Positions 25,321 through 32,960 of a DNA stretch of 59,512 bases are shown here, piece after piece. Source of the DNA: JBBPYC01 sp038200275 (GTDB lineage Bacteria; Pseudomonadota; Gammaproteobacteria; Burkholderiales; Burkholderiaceae_C); assembly GCA_038200275.1 (NCBI GenBank), contig JBBPYC010000032.1:1-59512 (forward strand), given 5' to 3'. A model generated the notes under the pieces. It saw only the letters and a list, made by a program, of their open reading frames with translations, did no database searches and was not told the origin of the DNA. The number at the start of each line of letters is the position of its first letter. Position 1 is the first letter of the stretch. Both the position numbers and the translations under genes were made by a program.

Positions 25321-25809
25321 ATGATAATCGGCGCGATGCCGACTGCTCGTTTTCAGAAGTTCATGCCCCGGCTGGCGACGCTGCTGATCTGGACGTTGCT
25401 GACCGCCAGCGCCGGCTATTGGGCACTTGGCGCGGGTCGAGTCGGCACGGTGCAGGCGCTGCCCGTGGTGGCTGCACCCGCGGTCACCGACAGCGCGGCG
25501 GTGGCGCGATTGTTCGGCTTCAGCCGCGCAGCCGACATCAAGGCTGCGTCGGTGGCCGACAAGCGCTACACGCTGGTGGGCGTGCTTGCGCAGGGGCGGC
25601 GCGGCGCGGCGCTGATCGCGCTGGACGGCCAGCCGGCCAAGCCGTATCGGGTCGGCGCAGAAATCGACGCGGGTCTGGTGCTGCGCTTTGTCGGTGCGCG
25701 CAGCGCGACGCTTGGTGCGACCAACGACTCAAGCACGGCGAAAGACATGACGATCGAGTTGCCAGCGCTGCAGCAAGGCGGCTTGCGGGCCGGCGCCGCG
25801 CCGTCCTGA
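25321..25809 (+). CDS. gspC: Type II secretion inner-membrane protein GspC-like
   Basis: The 162-residue protein has an N-terminal membrane helix (LATLLIWTLLTASAGYWAL) and a GspC homology-region domain (VARLFGFSRAADIKAASVADKRYTLVGVLAQGRRGAALIALDGQPAKPYRVGAEI) like PulC, which links the inner-membrane platform to the N0 domain of the GspD secretin. It lacks the C-terminal PDZ domain of classical GspC and is therefore short. It is transcribed away from gspG, an arrangement known in related type II loci. An alternative ATG five codons later (25336) exists; neither has a strong ribosome binding site. Confidence 0.85.
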   Translation: MIIGAMPTARFQKFMPRLATLLIWTLLTASAGYWALGAGRVGTVQALPVVAAPAVTDSAAVARLFGFSRAADIKAASVADKRYTLVGVLAQGRRGAALIALDGQPAKPYRVGAEIDAGLVLRFVGARSATLGATNDSSTAKDMTIELPALQQGGLRAGAAPS

Positions 25810-25840
25810 GTGGCTGGGCTCTGCCAAGCCGCAGGCGCTG

Positions 25841-25903
25841 CTCCCGGTGGGGGGTAGGCGGAGAGCCCACCGAAGGCAGCGAAGTCTGTGGGTGGGCTCT
25901 AAC
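25841..25903 (-). repeat. Stop-linked imperfect repeat, copy C (after ilvA)
   Basis: Read on the minus strand, it follows the ilvA stop codon (TGA 25906-25904) within about ten bases: CCCACAGACTTCGCTGCCTT, CGGTGGGCTC, CGCCTACCCCCCACCGGGAG. This fits the core seen in copies A and B, with an internal GAGCCCACC/GGTGGGCTC inverted repeat. Confidence 0.6.
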
Positions 25904-27496
25904 TCACCGGCGCAGGAACAACCGATAAGCCGGGTTCTGCGTTTCGTCTACATATGGCAAACCAAGTTGCGCAAGAAACGTGGCAAACGATGCGTCGTCG
26001 GTGAGTGGCACCTGCAAACCGACCAGAATGCGGCCGTAATCGGCGCCCTGGTTGCGGTAGTGGAACAAGCTGATGTTCCAGTTGGGTCGCATCAGCGACA
26101 AAAATTTCAGCAGCGCGCCGGGTCGCTCTGGAAACACGAAGCGCAACAGCCGCTCGTCGTGCGCCAACGGCGAAGGGCCACCGACCATGTGCCGCACGTG
26201 CTCCTGCGCGAGGTCGTCGTGGGTCAGGTCGAGTGCTTCGAAGCCGCGTTCACCAAAACGCTCGGCAATTTGTTGCGATTCGCCCGCAGCCGAAGTCGTC
26301 AGGCCGACGAATACATGCGCCTTGCTTGCGTCGCTGATCCGGTAGTTGAACTCGGTCACGTTGTGTGGGCCGCCGGGCAGCGCACCGATGGTTTCGCAAA
26401 AGCGCAGGAAGCTGCCACGTTCCTCGGGCAGCGTCACGGCAAACAACGCTTCGCGCGCCTCGCCGACTTCGGCGCGTTCTGCCACGAAACGCAGCCGGTC
26501 GAAATTCATGTTCGCGCCGCACAGGATCGCTGCATAGGTTTCACCTTGCGTGCCGTGCGCGGCCACGTACTGCTTGATCGCGGCCACGCCGAGTGCCCCG
26601 GCCGGCTCCACGATGCTGCGGGTGTCGACGAAGACGTCCTTGATCGCAGCGCAGACCGCGTCGGTATCGACTGTCATGAAGTCGTCAACCAGCTCGCGCG
26701 CGATGCGAAAGGTCTCAACGCCGACGGTCTTGACCGCGGTCCCGTCGGAAAACAGCCCGACATCGCCGAGCGTGATGCGGTCGGCCGCGCGCACCGACTG
26801 CAGCATCGCGTCCGAATCGTTCATCTGCACGCCGATCACGCGCACGTCGGGCCGCACCGCCTTGATGTAGTTGGCCACGCCCGCAATCAGCCCACCACCG
26901 CCGATCGCGACAAACACCGCGTCGAGCCGCCCCTGGTGCTGGCGCAGCATTTCCATCGCGATGGTGCCTTGGCCGGCGATCACATCCGGATCGTCGAACG
27001 GATGCACGAAGGTCAGGTTTTGCTCTGCCTGCAGCGTCAGAGCGTGCGCATAGGCGTCCGAGTAACTGTCGCCATGCAGCACCACGGCACCGCCCAGGCG
27101 CAGCACCGCATCGACTTTCAGGCGCGGCGTGGTCACCGGCATCACGATCACAGCGCGGCATTGCAACCGCTGCGCCGCCAGCGCGACGCCTTGTGCGTGA
27201 TTGCCGGCAGAAGCGCAGATGACGCCGCACGCGCGTTGCTCAGGCGACAACAGCACCATCTTGTTGTAGGCGCCGCGCAGCTTGAAGCTGAACACCGGCT
27301 GCTGGTCTTCACGCTTCAGCAGCACCGTGTTGCCGAGCCGCCGACTGAGTTCGCGCGCCGGCTCAAGCGAGGACTCGACTGCCACGTCGTAGACACGCGC
27401 AGTCAGAATGCGGCGTAGATAGTCGTTCGGAGTCAATGCAGCCGCACCGCCATCGGGTGCAGTGGGGTCAGCGGAAGTGGGCGTGGGCTGTGGCAT
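25904..27496 (-). CDS. ilvA: Biosynthetic threonine ammonia-lyase IlvA
   Basis: The 530-residue protein catalyses PLP-dependent deamination of threonine to 2-oxobutanoate, the first step of isoleucine synthesis. The PLP-Lys motif is in FSFKLRGAYNKM; other blocks are GVICASAGNHAQGVALAAQRL, HPFDDPDVIAGQGTIAMEML and the glycine loop IGGGGLIAGVANYIK. The C-terminal part holds two ACT-like regulatory repeats (REALFAVTLPEERGSFLRFCETIG and LLRFVFPERPGALLKFLSLMRPNWNISLFHYRNQGADYG), so feedback inhibition by isoleucine is expected. Start ATG 27496 was chosen (MPQPTPTSADP); in-frame ATGs at 27520 and further upstream are alternatives. A terminator-like hairpin lies upstream (see the sRNA candidate). 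Confidence 0.95.
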   Translation of the reverse strand: MPQPTPTSADPTAPDGGAAALTPNDYLRRILTARVYDVAVESSLEPARELSRRLGNTVLLKREDQQPVFSFKLRGAYNKMVLLSPEQRACGVICASAGNHAQGVALAAQRLQCRAVIVMPVTTPRLKVDAVLRLGGAVVLHGDSYSDAYAHALTLQAEQNLTFVHPFDDPDVIAGQGTIAMEMLRQHQGRLDAVFVAIGGGGLIAGVANYIKAVRPDVRVIGVQMNDSDAMLQSVRAADRITLGDVGLFSDGTAVKTVGVETFRIARELVDDFMTVDTDAVCAAIKDVFVDTRSIVEPAGALGVAAIKQYVAAHGTQGETYAAILCGANMNFDRLRFVAERAEVGEAREALFAVTLPEERGSFLRFCETIGALPGGPHNVTEFNYRISDASKAHVFVGLTTSAAGESQQIAERFGERGFEALDLTHDDLAQEHVRHMVGGPSPLAHDERLLRFVFPERPGALLKFLSLMRPNWNISLFHYRNQGADYGRILVGLQVPLTDDASFATFLAQLGLPYVDETQNPAYRLFLRR

Positions 27497-27585
27497 GGAA
27501 CGCCGATGATAGGCAGCCATGGCAGGTCGCGCGGATGTGGCCCACAGGTTTCGTCGGAACCGTGGCACGACAACGTGGCCGCACC

Positions 27586-27621
27586 AAAAAAAACAGCCCC
27601 TGGCCTTGCGGCCGGGGGCTG
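27586..27621 (-). terminator. Rho-independent terminator of the sRNA candidate
   Basis: A 12-pair GC-rich stem (27594-27605 with 27610-27621), loop TTGC, is followed on the minus strand by eight consecutive U. It lies about 90 bases upstream of the ilvA start, so it must end a short separate transcript or act as a leader attenuator rather than terminate a coding operon. Confidence 0.85.
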
Positions 27622-27670
27622 AATCCACCTTTTGAGAGGGTGGAGGAGACAACCGATGAAGAATCGATTG
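27586..27670 (-). ncRNA. Candidate small RNA with extended anti-Shine-Dalgarno sequence
   Basis: On the minus strand, between ilvA and the divergent osmC gene, a compact element has two hairpins. The first pairs 27624-27629 with 27639-27644 (TCCACC/GGTGGA, nine-base loop). The second pairs 27594-27605 with 27610-27621: twelve pairs with one G-U, a four-base loop, followed by eight U (A-run 27586-27593), a textbook intrinsic terminator. Upstream of the first hairpin the RNA reads GGTTGTCTCCTCC (complement of 27642-27654), which is an extended anti-SD. AT-rich sequence at 27670-27690 (TTGATTAAACT) could be the promoter -10. This resembles anti-SD double-hairpin sRNAs reported from Burkholderiales, but I cannot confirm homology. 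Alternatives are an ilvA attenuator or, on the plus strand, an eight-codon reading frame (27656) after GGAGG. Confidence 0.6.
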
Positions 27671-27790
27671 GGGCTAGTTTAATCAAATAATTGCTGCACC
27701 GCAGCACCGTGTTGCGCGGAAACAGCAATACGGCGGGAATTGTTGGCAAGTCGGGCGGTTTGCAGCCCAAATAAGGTTAGGAAAAGAAAA

Positions 27791-28243
27791 ATGGAATGCA
27801 CCGTGAGCTGGACTGGCGCTGCCGGCACCCGTTCGGCAATGGGTTTTGTGGCGGAGACCGGCAGCGGCCATGCGATTGCGATGGACGGCGCGCCCGATGC
27901 GGCGCGGCCCGACCACGGCGGCGCGAATCTGGCGCCCCGGCCGATGGAGTTGTTGCTGGCCGGCACCGGCGGCTGCACGGCTTATGACGTGGTGCTGATC
28001 CTGAAGCGCGGCCGGCACGACGTGCGGGGATGCTCCGTTCGGCTTGAATCCGAGCGGGCTGAAGCGGATCCAAAAATGTTCACGCGGATCCACATGCAGT
28101 TCATCGTGACGGCCAAAGGTGTACCGGCGCAGGCGGTGGAGCGAGCGATCGCGTTAAGCCACGAAAAATATTGCTCGGCGAGCATCATGCTCGGCAAGAC
28201 CGCCACGATCACGACCGGGTTCGAGCTGGTGGAAGCTGTCTGA
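27791..28243 (+). CDS. OsmC family protein (YhfA-like)
   Basis: The 150-residue protein belongs to the OsmC/Ohr superfamily. The two reactive cysteines expected for thiol peroxidase chemistry are Cys62 (LLAGTGGCTAYDVV) and Cys128 (SHEKYCSASIML). PMELLLAGTGGC and FTRIHMQFIVTAKG are typical of the YhfA-type branch, whose substrate is unclear; organic hydroperoxides are the usual family substrates. No signal peptide is present. The ATG at 27791 follows AGGA with an eight-base gap. It is the divergent neighbour of ilvA, and the sRNA candidate lies in the shared upstream region on the opposite strand. Confidence 0.9.
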   Translation: MECTVSWTGAAGTRSAMGFVAETGSGHAIAMDGAPDAARPDHGGANLAPRPMELLLAGTGGCTAYDVVLILKRGRHDVRGCSVRLESERAEADPKMFTRIHMQFIVTAKGVPAQAVERAIALSHEKYCSASIMLGKTATITTGFELVEAV

Positions 28244-28376
28244 CCGGTCAAACGCGGGTCGGAAGGGTGTAAGTGTCCAGCGGCGATCGCCTGAACCGAC
28301 CGAGACCGTCAACGGCGGATGCGCAAAGCGAAGCGGAGCAGACGCCGTGCCAGTGGCCAGCCCAGTTCCCTGCGGC

Positions 28377-28997
28377 TCAGACGTAGTAAGCAGTGGTCGT
28401 CATGACCTTGGCTGCTGCCCGCATCAACTGCCGCACAGGCCGGGGCAGTTTTGCCGCGCCCGCAGCCTGCGCCTGTGCGGCATGGCGGGCTTCATCGGAC
28501 ATCATCTGCTCCAGCACCGCACGGGAGGCCATATCGGCCGCGGGCAGTCGCTCCAGATGTCCTGCCAAATGGTGTTCGACCTGGCGTTCGGTCTCGACAA
28601 CGAAGCCCAGACTGACCGGGTCACCAAGGCGGCCAGCCAACAGCCCAAGGCCGAAGGCACCCGCATACCAAACCGGATTCAGCAGCGACGCACGTGCATC
28701 GAGTTGATCAAGCCGTGTCCGGGTCCAGGCCAGATGGTCAACTTCCTCGCGTGCGGCGGCTTCGTGGTGCGCCCGCAACACGGGGTCGCGAGTGGCCAGC
28801 GCCTGCGCCGAATAAAGGGCTTGTGCGCAAACCTCGCCGACGTGGTTCACGCGCATCAATGCGCCGGCTTTTCGTTTGTCTGAATCCGACAACGGGGTTT
28901 GTTGTGTCTCTGCAACAGCCGGGTTCGCACGGCTGCCGGCGGGCCGGGCGAAGAGCGTGCGTAGCGCTTGATCGAACGTACTGAGCAATCGGTCCAT
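28377..28997 (-). CDS. coq7: Demethoxyubiquinone hydroxylase Coq7
   Basis: The 206-residue protein is the di-iron hydroxylase of late ubiquinone synthesis (2-polyprenyl-3-methyl-6-methoxy-benzoquinone to the 5-hydroxy product). The six iron ligands are visible: Glu55 (RVNHVGEVCAQ), Glu85 and His88 (EEVDHLAW), Glu137 (VVETERQVEHHL), Glu169 and His172 (SDEARHA). A hydrophobic NPVWYAGAFGLGLLAG segment allows membrane association. The ATG at 28997 gives the normal family length; the open frame upstream is not needed. It is convergent with osmC and divergent from the porin gene. Confidence 0.95.
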   Translation of the reverse strand: MDRLLSTFDQALRTLFARPAGSRANPAVAETQQTPLSDSDKRKAGALMRVNHVGEVCAQALYSAQALATRDPVLRAHHEAAAREEVDHLAWTRTRLDQLDARASLLNPVWYAGAFGLGLLAGRLGDPVSLGFVVETERQVEHHLAGHLERLPAADMASRAVLEQMMSDEARHAAQAQAAGAAKLPRPVRQLMRAAAKVMTTTAYYV

Positions 28998-29139
28998 GGG
29001 CTGCACTCTGCCACAGCAAAACAATTCGAGGTTGAAGGCCTGGAGAGAGGCAGTCGGGCAGACGCGGATAAGGGCCGCACCCACATCCTCCGCTTTGTTG
29101 TGACGCGGCAACAAAAACGCTTTTTATTGGACAAAACCT

Positions 29140-29168
29140 TTGCGAATCGGGTCCCGGTCTGGTGCAAT
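29140..29168 (+). promoter_or_regulatory. Possible sigma-70 promoter of the porin gene
   Basis: TTGCGA (29140-29145) and TGCAAT (29163-29168) are separated by 17 bases in the AT-richer part of the gap between coq7 and the porin. This would leave a leader of roughly 115 bases before the porin ATG. The match to consensus is partial and the call is tentative. Confidence 0.3.
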
Positions 29169-29292
29169 AGCGACAACTTCCGAATCGGAGGTTGGCCCGG
29201 GTTGCCGGCGAGACCAAAGCCAGTGCAGACATGCATGCTGTTACGGATCTCACCTAGCCGGCGCCCTATGTTTAACCTTGGAGAATCTCGCA

Positions 29293-30492
29293 ATGAAAAA
29301 ACTCTTGATCGCAATGGCGGCACTGGCTGCTGTGGGAACCGTTTCGGCTCAATCGTCGGTGACCCTGTCGGGCATCATCAAAGGTGGCGTTGGTATTACC
29401 GAATACACCAACGGCCCGATCGGCACGCGCACCAACGGCTCCGGCTGGGCAGTGCAAGACGGCTCGTCGCGTTTCATCCTGTCTGGCGTGGAAGACCTCG
29501 GCGGCGGCTTGAAAGGCCTGTTCCAGATCGACACACGCTTCCGTGTGGACGACAACGGCGTTTCGGGCAATTCAGCTAGCCAATTGGCCACTGGTAACAC
29601 GTTCGTCGGACTCGGCGGCGCATTCGGTACCTTCTCGCTCGGCAAGCGCGACACGCACTACTGCCTGGGCTCGGACACGCACGGCAGCCTGGCCACTGCG
29701 CTGCAAGCGTCTTCGTGCGGTATTTTGGGTTACGTGAACGTTGGCGGCGCCGGCATCAATCAATCCATTGCCAACGCCTCGCGTTCGACCAACATCGTTC
29801 GTTACGACACGCCGAACATCGCTGGCTTCTTCGGTTCGCTGTCGGTCAGCCCAAGCTTCAACGGCTCTGAAGGCGTGAGTCGCTCGGTCACGACCGGCAC
29901 TGGCGCTAGCGCTTTCACTACCGTCGTGTCCAACGGGATGGGCGATTCCGGCAAGGGCAACGCTTACAACCTCGCATTGAACTACGCCAACGGCCCGATC
30001 CGCCTCGGCGGCAGCTACTGGAAAGCCAACGCAGAAGATCGCAACTACGGCATCGCCCGCAACGACCAGCAGGCTTACACCCTGACCGGCGCGTTCACGT
30101 TCGGCCCGGTTAACGTCGGTCTGACCTGGGATCGTTCCCATGTCTACACGGGTCTGAACAAGATCAGCAACTTCGACACCCGTCGTGATGCCTTCTCGAT
30201 CCCGGTCACGTTCCAACTCGGCAACGGCACGCTGCTGGCCACGTACACCACAGCACGCGATGCGCGCGTCAACGGTACCAAGATCAGCGACTCCGGCGCG
30301 TGGATGGCCAGCGTCGGCTACAGCTACGCGCTGTCGAAGCGTACCTCGGTCGGTCTGTCGTATGTGTACCTGAACAACCAGCGCAATTCGGCTTATCAGA
30401 TGTACACCCAGTCCTCCCTGGGTGGCTTCGGCGCCCCGCTGGCTGGCCAGGACCAGAAGCAGGTGTACCTGGGCGTGCGTCACGCATTCTGA
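29293..30492 (+). CDS. Gram-negative general porin
   Basis: The 399-residue outer-membrane protein begins with a signal peptide (MKKLLIAMAALAAVGTVSA, cleavage before QSSVTLSG) and has the betaproteobacterial porin layout: SSVTLSGIIKGGVGITEY, SRFILSGVEDLGGGLKGLFQIDTRF, NTFVGLGGAFGTFSLGKRDT, RYDTPNIAGFFGSLSV, and a C-terminal strand ending in Phe (KQVYLGVRHAF), the BamA recognition signal. It forms a trimeric 16-strand channel for small hydrophilic solutes. TTGGAG stands eight bases before the ATG. Its C/T-ending codon choice looks more strongly optimised than that of neighbours, as expected for a highly expressed protein. Two Cys in the loop region (HYCLGS, SSCGIL) could form a disulfide. Confidence 0.95.
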   Translation: MKKLLIAMAALAAVGTVSAQSSVTLSGIIKGGVGITEYTNGPIGTRTNGSGWAVQDGSSRFILSGVEDLGGGLKGLFQIDTRFRVDDNGVSGNSASQLATGNTFVGLGGAFGTFSLGKRDTHYCLGSDTHGSLATALQASSCGILGYVNVGGAGINQSIANASRSTNIVRYDTPNIAGFFGSLSVSPSFNGSEGVSRSVTTGTGASAFTTVVSNGMGDSGKGNAYNLALNYANGPIRLGGSYWKANAEDRNYGIARNDQQAYTLTGAFTFGPVNVGLTWDRSHVYTGLNKISNFDTRRDAFSIPVTFQLGNGTLLATYTTARDARVNGTKISDSGAWMASVGYSYALSKRTSVGLSYVYLNNQRNSAYQMYTQSSLGGFGAPLAGQDQKQVYLGVRHAF

Positions 30493-30540
30493 TCGGACTT
30501 GATGAAAAAAACTGGCGGTGGCGACATCGCTGGTTGATTG

Positions 30541-30607
30541 ATCGGGCAGGCCGCCCGATTGATACAAAAAAAACCGCCAACCCTTTTTGGGTTCGGCGGT
30601 TTTTTCT
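30541..30607 (+). terminator. Tandem hairpins and intrinsic terminator after the porin gene
   Basis: A perfect seven-pair inverted repeat (30541-30547 with 30553-30559, ATCGGGC/GCCCGAT) is followed by a second stem pairing AACCGCC-AACCC (30572-30583) with GGGTT-c-GGCGGTT (30589-30602), one bulged C, then a T-rich run from 30600. An A-run before the stem makes the second hairpin able to work in both directions, so it could also end minus-strand transcription from mnmC. Confidence 0.85.
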
Positions 30608-30722
30608 TTTTTCGGCGATGTGGGACCAAGCGAATCATCAAAACGTTATAGGGCTTGTTCGACGAGTCGTCCGTAACAGCCAAGTCGAAGCCTCTGCCGG
30701 ACCCCTCAGGGCGCACAAGCGC

Positions 30723-32621
30723 TCAACTGCGCAAAAAGCGTTGCACCTGCACCGCCTTGGCCAAGGCCGGCTCGATCGCAAAGGGCTCGCCGAACAGCTG
30801 AGCCGCCATGAGTTCGGCGCAACACAGCGCCTGGCTCAGGCCTCGAGAGCCCATCGCAGTGCAGACCCAGATCGGCGTTGACAGCGATTGCGTTGCCAAG
30901 GGCGAAGCGGTGCGCGGGCCGAACGCCACCGGGCCCACCATCGGCAGCCGATCGGGTGCCACGGCCCTGACTCCAACCCAGCCCTGCACGCCCGCTTGAA
31001 GTCTTCGGATGGCCAGCCGATCCGCTGCAGCAGGCGACAACGCACGCAGCCGTTCGAAATTTTCCGCTTGTTCTTCTGCGCGCACGTCGGTGCTGGCATC
31101 GTCGCGCCGGTAAGTTGCGCCGAAGATCGATGCGCGCATGCCGTTGCCGATCGGCACGTCCGGCAGCAGGCTGCCATTTCCGTTGATGGGGATTGGCGGC
31201 TGCACTTCAGGCTGGTGCAGCACGTCGTCTGCACTGCCGGCCGGCACGTGGGAAAGAACGAACGACAACTGTCCGCGCACCGGCTGCAGTGGCAGCGCGT
31301 CGATGCCTGCGGCGTCGATTGCGGCAACCAACCCGGCGCTGGCATGACCGGCAGCGACCACGACAAGCGATGCCTGTGCCGCCACACTGCCGTCGGCTCT
31401 CAGCGCTTGCCACCCATTGGCACACGGCCGCAACGCGTGCACGCGCGTGTGCCCTTGGAACACGATGTTCGGATCGTCCAGCAAGGCCTGCACGAGCGCA
31501 GCCGGGCGGATCCAGCCGGCATGCGCATGCCAGACCGCGGGTGTTGCATCGTCCAGACCCGCAGCAGCTTGCTGCGCGGCCGACGCCAACGTACTCCAGT
31601 CCTGAGCCGCCGCGTCCAGCCGGCTTGACAGCACACGTACGGCGTCGGCGCGCCGCTCCAGCACGCCGCTCAATTGCCAGTCTCGCCCGTGCACCAGCCG
31701 GCGCTGAGCAAATTCGATCGTTGCGCGCAGGCCTGCGCGGGAAAGTCGGGAACGAATGCAGTCATCGGCCGACACGTGCGGTGCAAGCAAACCGGCCGGC
31801 AGGCTGGATGTGCCTTCTGCGGGGGCGGCTTGAGCATCAAGCACCCGCACCTGCAGGCCGCGTCGCGCCAGGCTCGCCGCCATGGCCGCGCCCGCAATGC
31901 CGGCGCCGAGCACCAGGGCGGACGCGGTGCTGCGAGGCGCAGGCAGCGGTTTCGTGTGATCCCGCCGACGAGGCGTCCAGCTGGGGTCGAAGATTGCGCA
32001 AAACCGATCGGCCGAGGACGCCGACATGGACGCTTGCTTCGGCGCCGGCATCTGTCCCTGTGCTGTTGCTGGCACCGGCACGAACCCGCTCGCGCGCAGT
32101 GCATCGCACGCATCCTGCGGCAGCGCGGACCGGCGCGCACCAAGCCACGTGCCGCGCCGGCCGCGCCGTGCAAGCGCTTTGGCGGCATAGGCATCGCGCA
32201 CGAACCAGCCCCGGGCCGCATCGTCGTTCAGCCAGATCGCGTCGGCGTCAAAGCGCTGTGCGCGCAGCATCGCATCGACCGCGCCGATGCATACGGTCAA
32301 CAGCACGTGCCCCTCGTCGAAGGCGAACCGGTGAAAGCCTGGCACGAGGCCCCAGCAGCGTGCAACGAGTTGTTGCGCCAGCGAATCGCGATCTTCTTGA
32401 TCGGCGATCAGAGCGCTTTCAAACCCTGCTCGAACGGCCAATGGATCGGGCTCGATCACCACGTGATGCAATAGGCGAGGGCGCTGGGGGTCGTCGCGCC
32501 AAGCCTGCCAGGCGGCAAGAAATTCGCGCCCTGACGCAAAGCCGATCTCCAGCGTCTGCCAGCACCGCTGGTTGCGCCAGGCCTCGGGCCGTGCCACATT
32601 TGGCAGCGGACCGTCTGTCAT
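30723..32621 (-). CDS. mnmC: MnmC-type bifunctional tRNA-modification protein, methyltransferase half degenerate
   Basis: The 632-residue protein has the MnmC two-domain layout for the last steps of mnm5s2U34 synthesis in tRNA. The C-terminal FAD oxidoreductase domain is intact, with VLGAGIAGAAMAASLARRGLQVRVLD (237-262), SLPAGLLAPHVSADD and PLQPVRGQLSF; a conserved GVRAVAPDRLPMVG lies near the end. The N-terminal methyltransferase domain keeps the overall pattern (EIGFASGREFLAAW 25-38, HHVVIEPDP 52-60), but the SAM motif GFGTG is altered to GFASG, and the catalytic DGFAP motif is replaced by NDDAA (132-136). The second reaction is therefore doubtful. It follows yggX by 66 bases on the same strand. 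Confidence 0.88.
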   Translation of the reverse strand: MTDGPLPNVARPEAWRNQRCWQTLEIGFASGREFLAAWQAWRDDPQRPRLLHHVVIEPDPLAVRAGFESALIADQEDRDSLAQQLVARCWGLVPGFHRFAFDEGHVLLTVCIGAVDAMLRAQRFDADAIWLNDDAARGWFVRDAYAAKALARRGRRGTWLGARRSALPQDACDALRASGFVPVPATAQGQMPAPKQASMSASSADRFCAIFDPSWTPRRRDHTKPLPAPRSTASALVLGAGIAGAAMAASLARRGLQVRVLDAQAAPAEGTSSLPAGLLAPHVSADDCIRSRLSRAGLRATIEFAQRRLVHGRDWQLSGVLERRADAVRVLSSRLDAAAQDWSTLASAAQQAAAGLDDATPAVWHAHAGWIRPAALVQALLDDPNIVFQGHTRVHALRPCANGWQALRADGSVAAQASLVVVAAGHASAGLVAAIDAAGIDALPLQPVRGQLSFVLSHVPAGSADDVLHQPEVQPPIPINGNGSLLPDVPIGNGMRASIFGATYRRDDASTDVRAEEQAENFERLRALSPAAADRLAIRRLQAGVQGWVGVRAVAPDRLPMVGPVAFGPRTASPLATQSLSTPIWVCTAMGSRGLSQALCCAELMAAQLFGEPFAIEPALAKAVQVQRFLRS

Positions 32622-32642
32622 CGATGCAGCGCTGCTTGACCC

Positions 32643-32687
32643 GGCGCTGGCTGGGCGACGGAGCCGCGCGAAGGCGGGAGGCCCCGC
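32643..32687 (-). repeat. Stop-linked imperfect repeat, copy D (after yggX), weak
   Basis: Directly after the yggX TAA (32690-32688), the minus strand reads CGCCTTCGCGCGGCTCCGTC GCCC-like sequence that partly matches the core of copies A-C (CTTCGCT...CTCCGTCGGGC). It lacks the C-rich CCTACCCCC half, so membership is uncertain. Confidence 0.35.
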
Positions 32688-32960
32688 TTACTCGCTCGGT
32701 GGTACGTAACCTGCCGCGGCGTCTGCGCCGGTGCCAAAGAAGTGGTTTTCCATCTGGCGTGCCAGATATTGCCGGGCGCGTTGGTCGGCCAGGTTCAGCC
32801 GGTTTTCATTCACGAGCATGGTCTGGTGCTTGAGCCAGTCGGCCCAGGCCTGCTTGCTGACGTTTTGCCACAGCCGCTTGCCGAGCTCTCCCGGATACGG
32901 CGGGAAGTCGAGGCCTTCGGCTTCGTGCCCGAGCTTGATGCATTGAACCATGCGTGCCAT
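32688..32960 (-). CDS. yggX: Oxidative damage protection protein / Fe(II)-trafficking protein YggX
   Basis: The 90-residue protein is a standard YggX: MVQCIKLGHEAEGLDFPPYPGELGKRLW, then WADWLKHQTMLVNENRLNLADQRARQYLARQMENHFFG. The conserved Cys near residue 7 is present. YggX protects iron-sulfur enzymes from oxidative damage and is linked to labile iron handling in the cytosol. The ATG at 32960 was chosen because it gives the normal length and has GAGATTTTCAAG before it; a second ATG lies three codons later. The frame is open further upstream but without family sequence. Confidence 0.95.
   Translation of the reverse strand: MARMVQCIKLGHEAEGLDFPPYPGELGKRLWQNVSKQAWADWLKHQTMLVNENRLNLADQRARQYLARQMENHFFGTGADAAAGYVPPSE

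Noticed and set aside
25847..27418. Plus-strand frame of 523 codons antisense to ilvA
   Set aside because: No recognisable domain and His/Arg-rich composition; the minus strand encodes a complete threonine deaminase.
27656..27682. Eight-codon plus-strand frame (MKNRLGLV) after a GGAGG sequence upstream of osmC
   Set aside because: The SD-like sequence is the complement of the sRNA's anti-SD segment, and the minus strand has the clear terminator. A leader peptide is possible but less supported.
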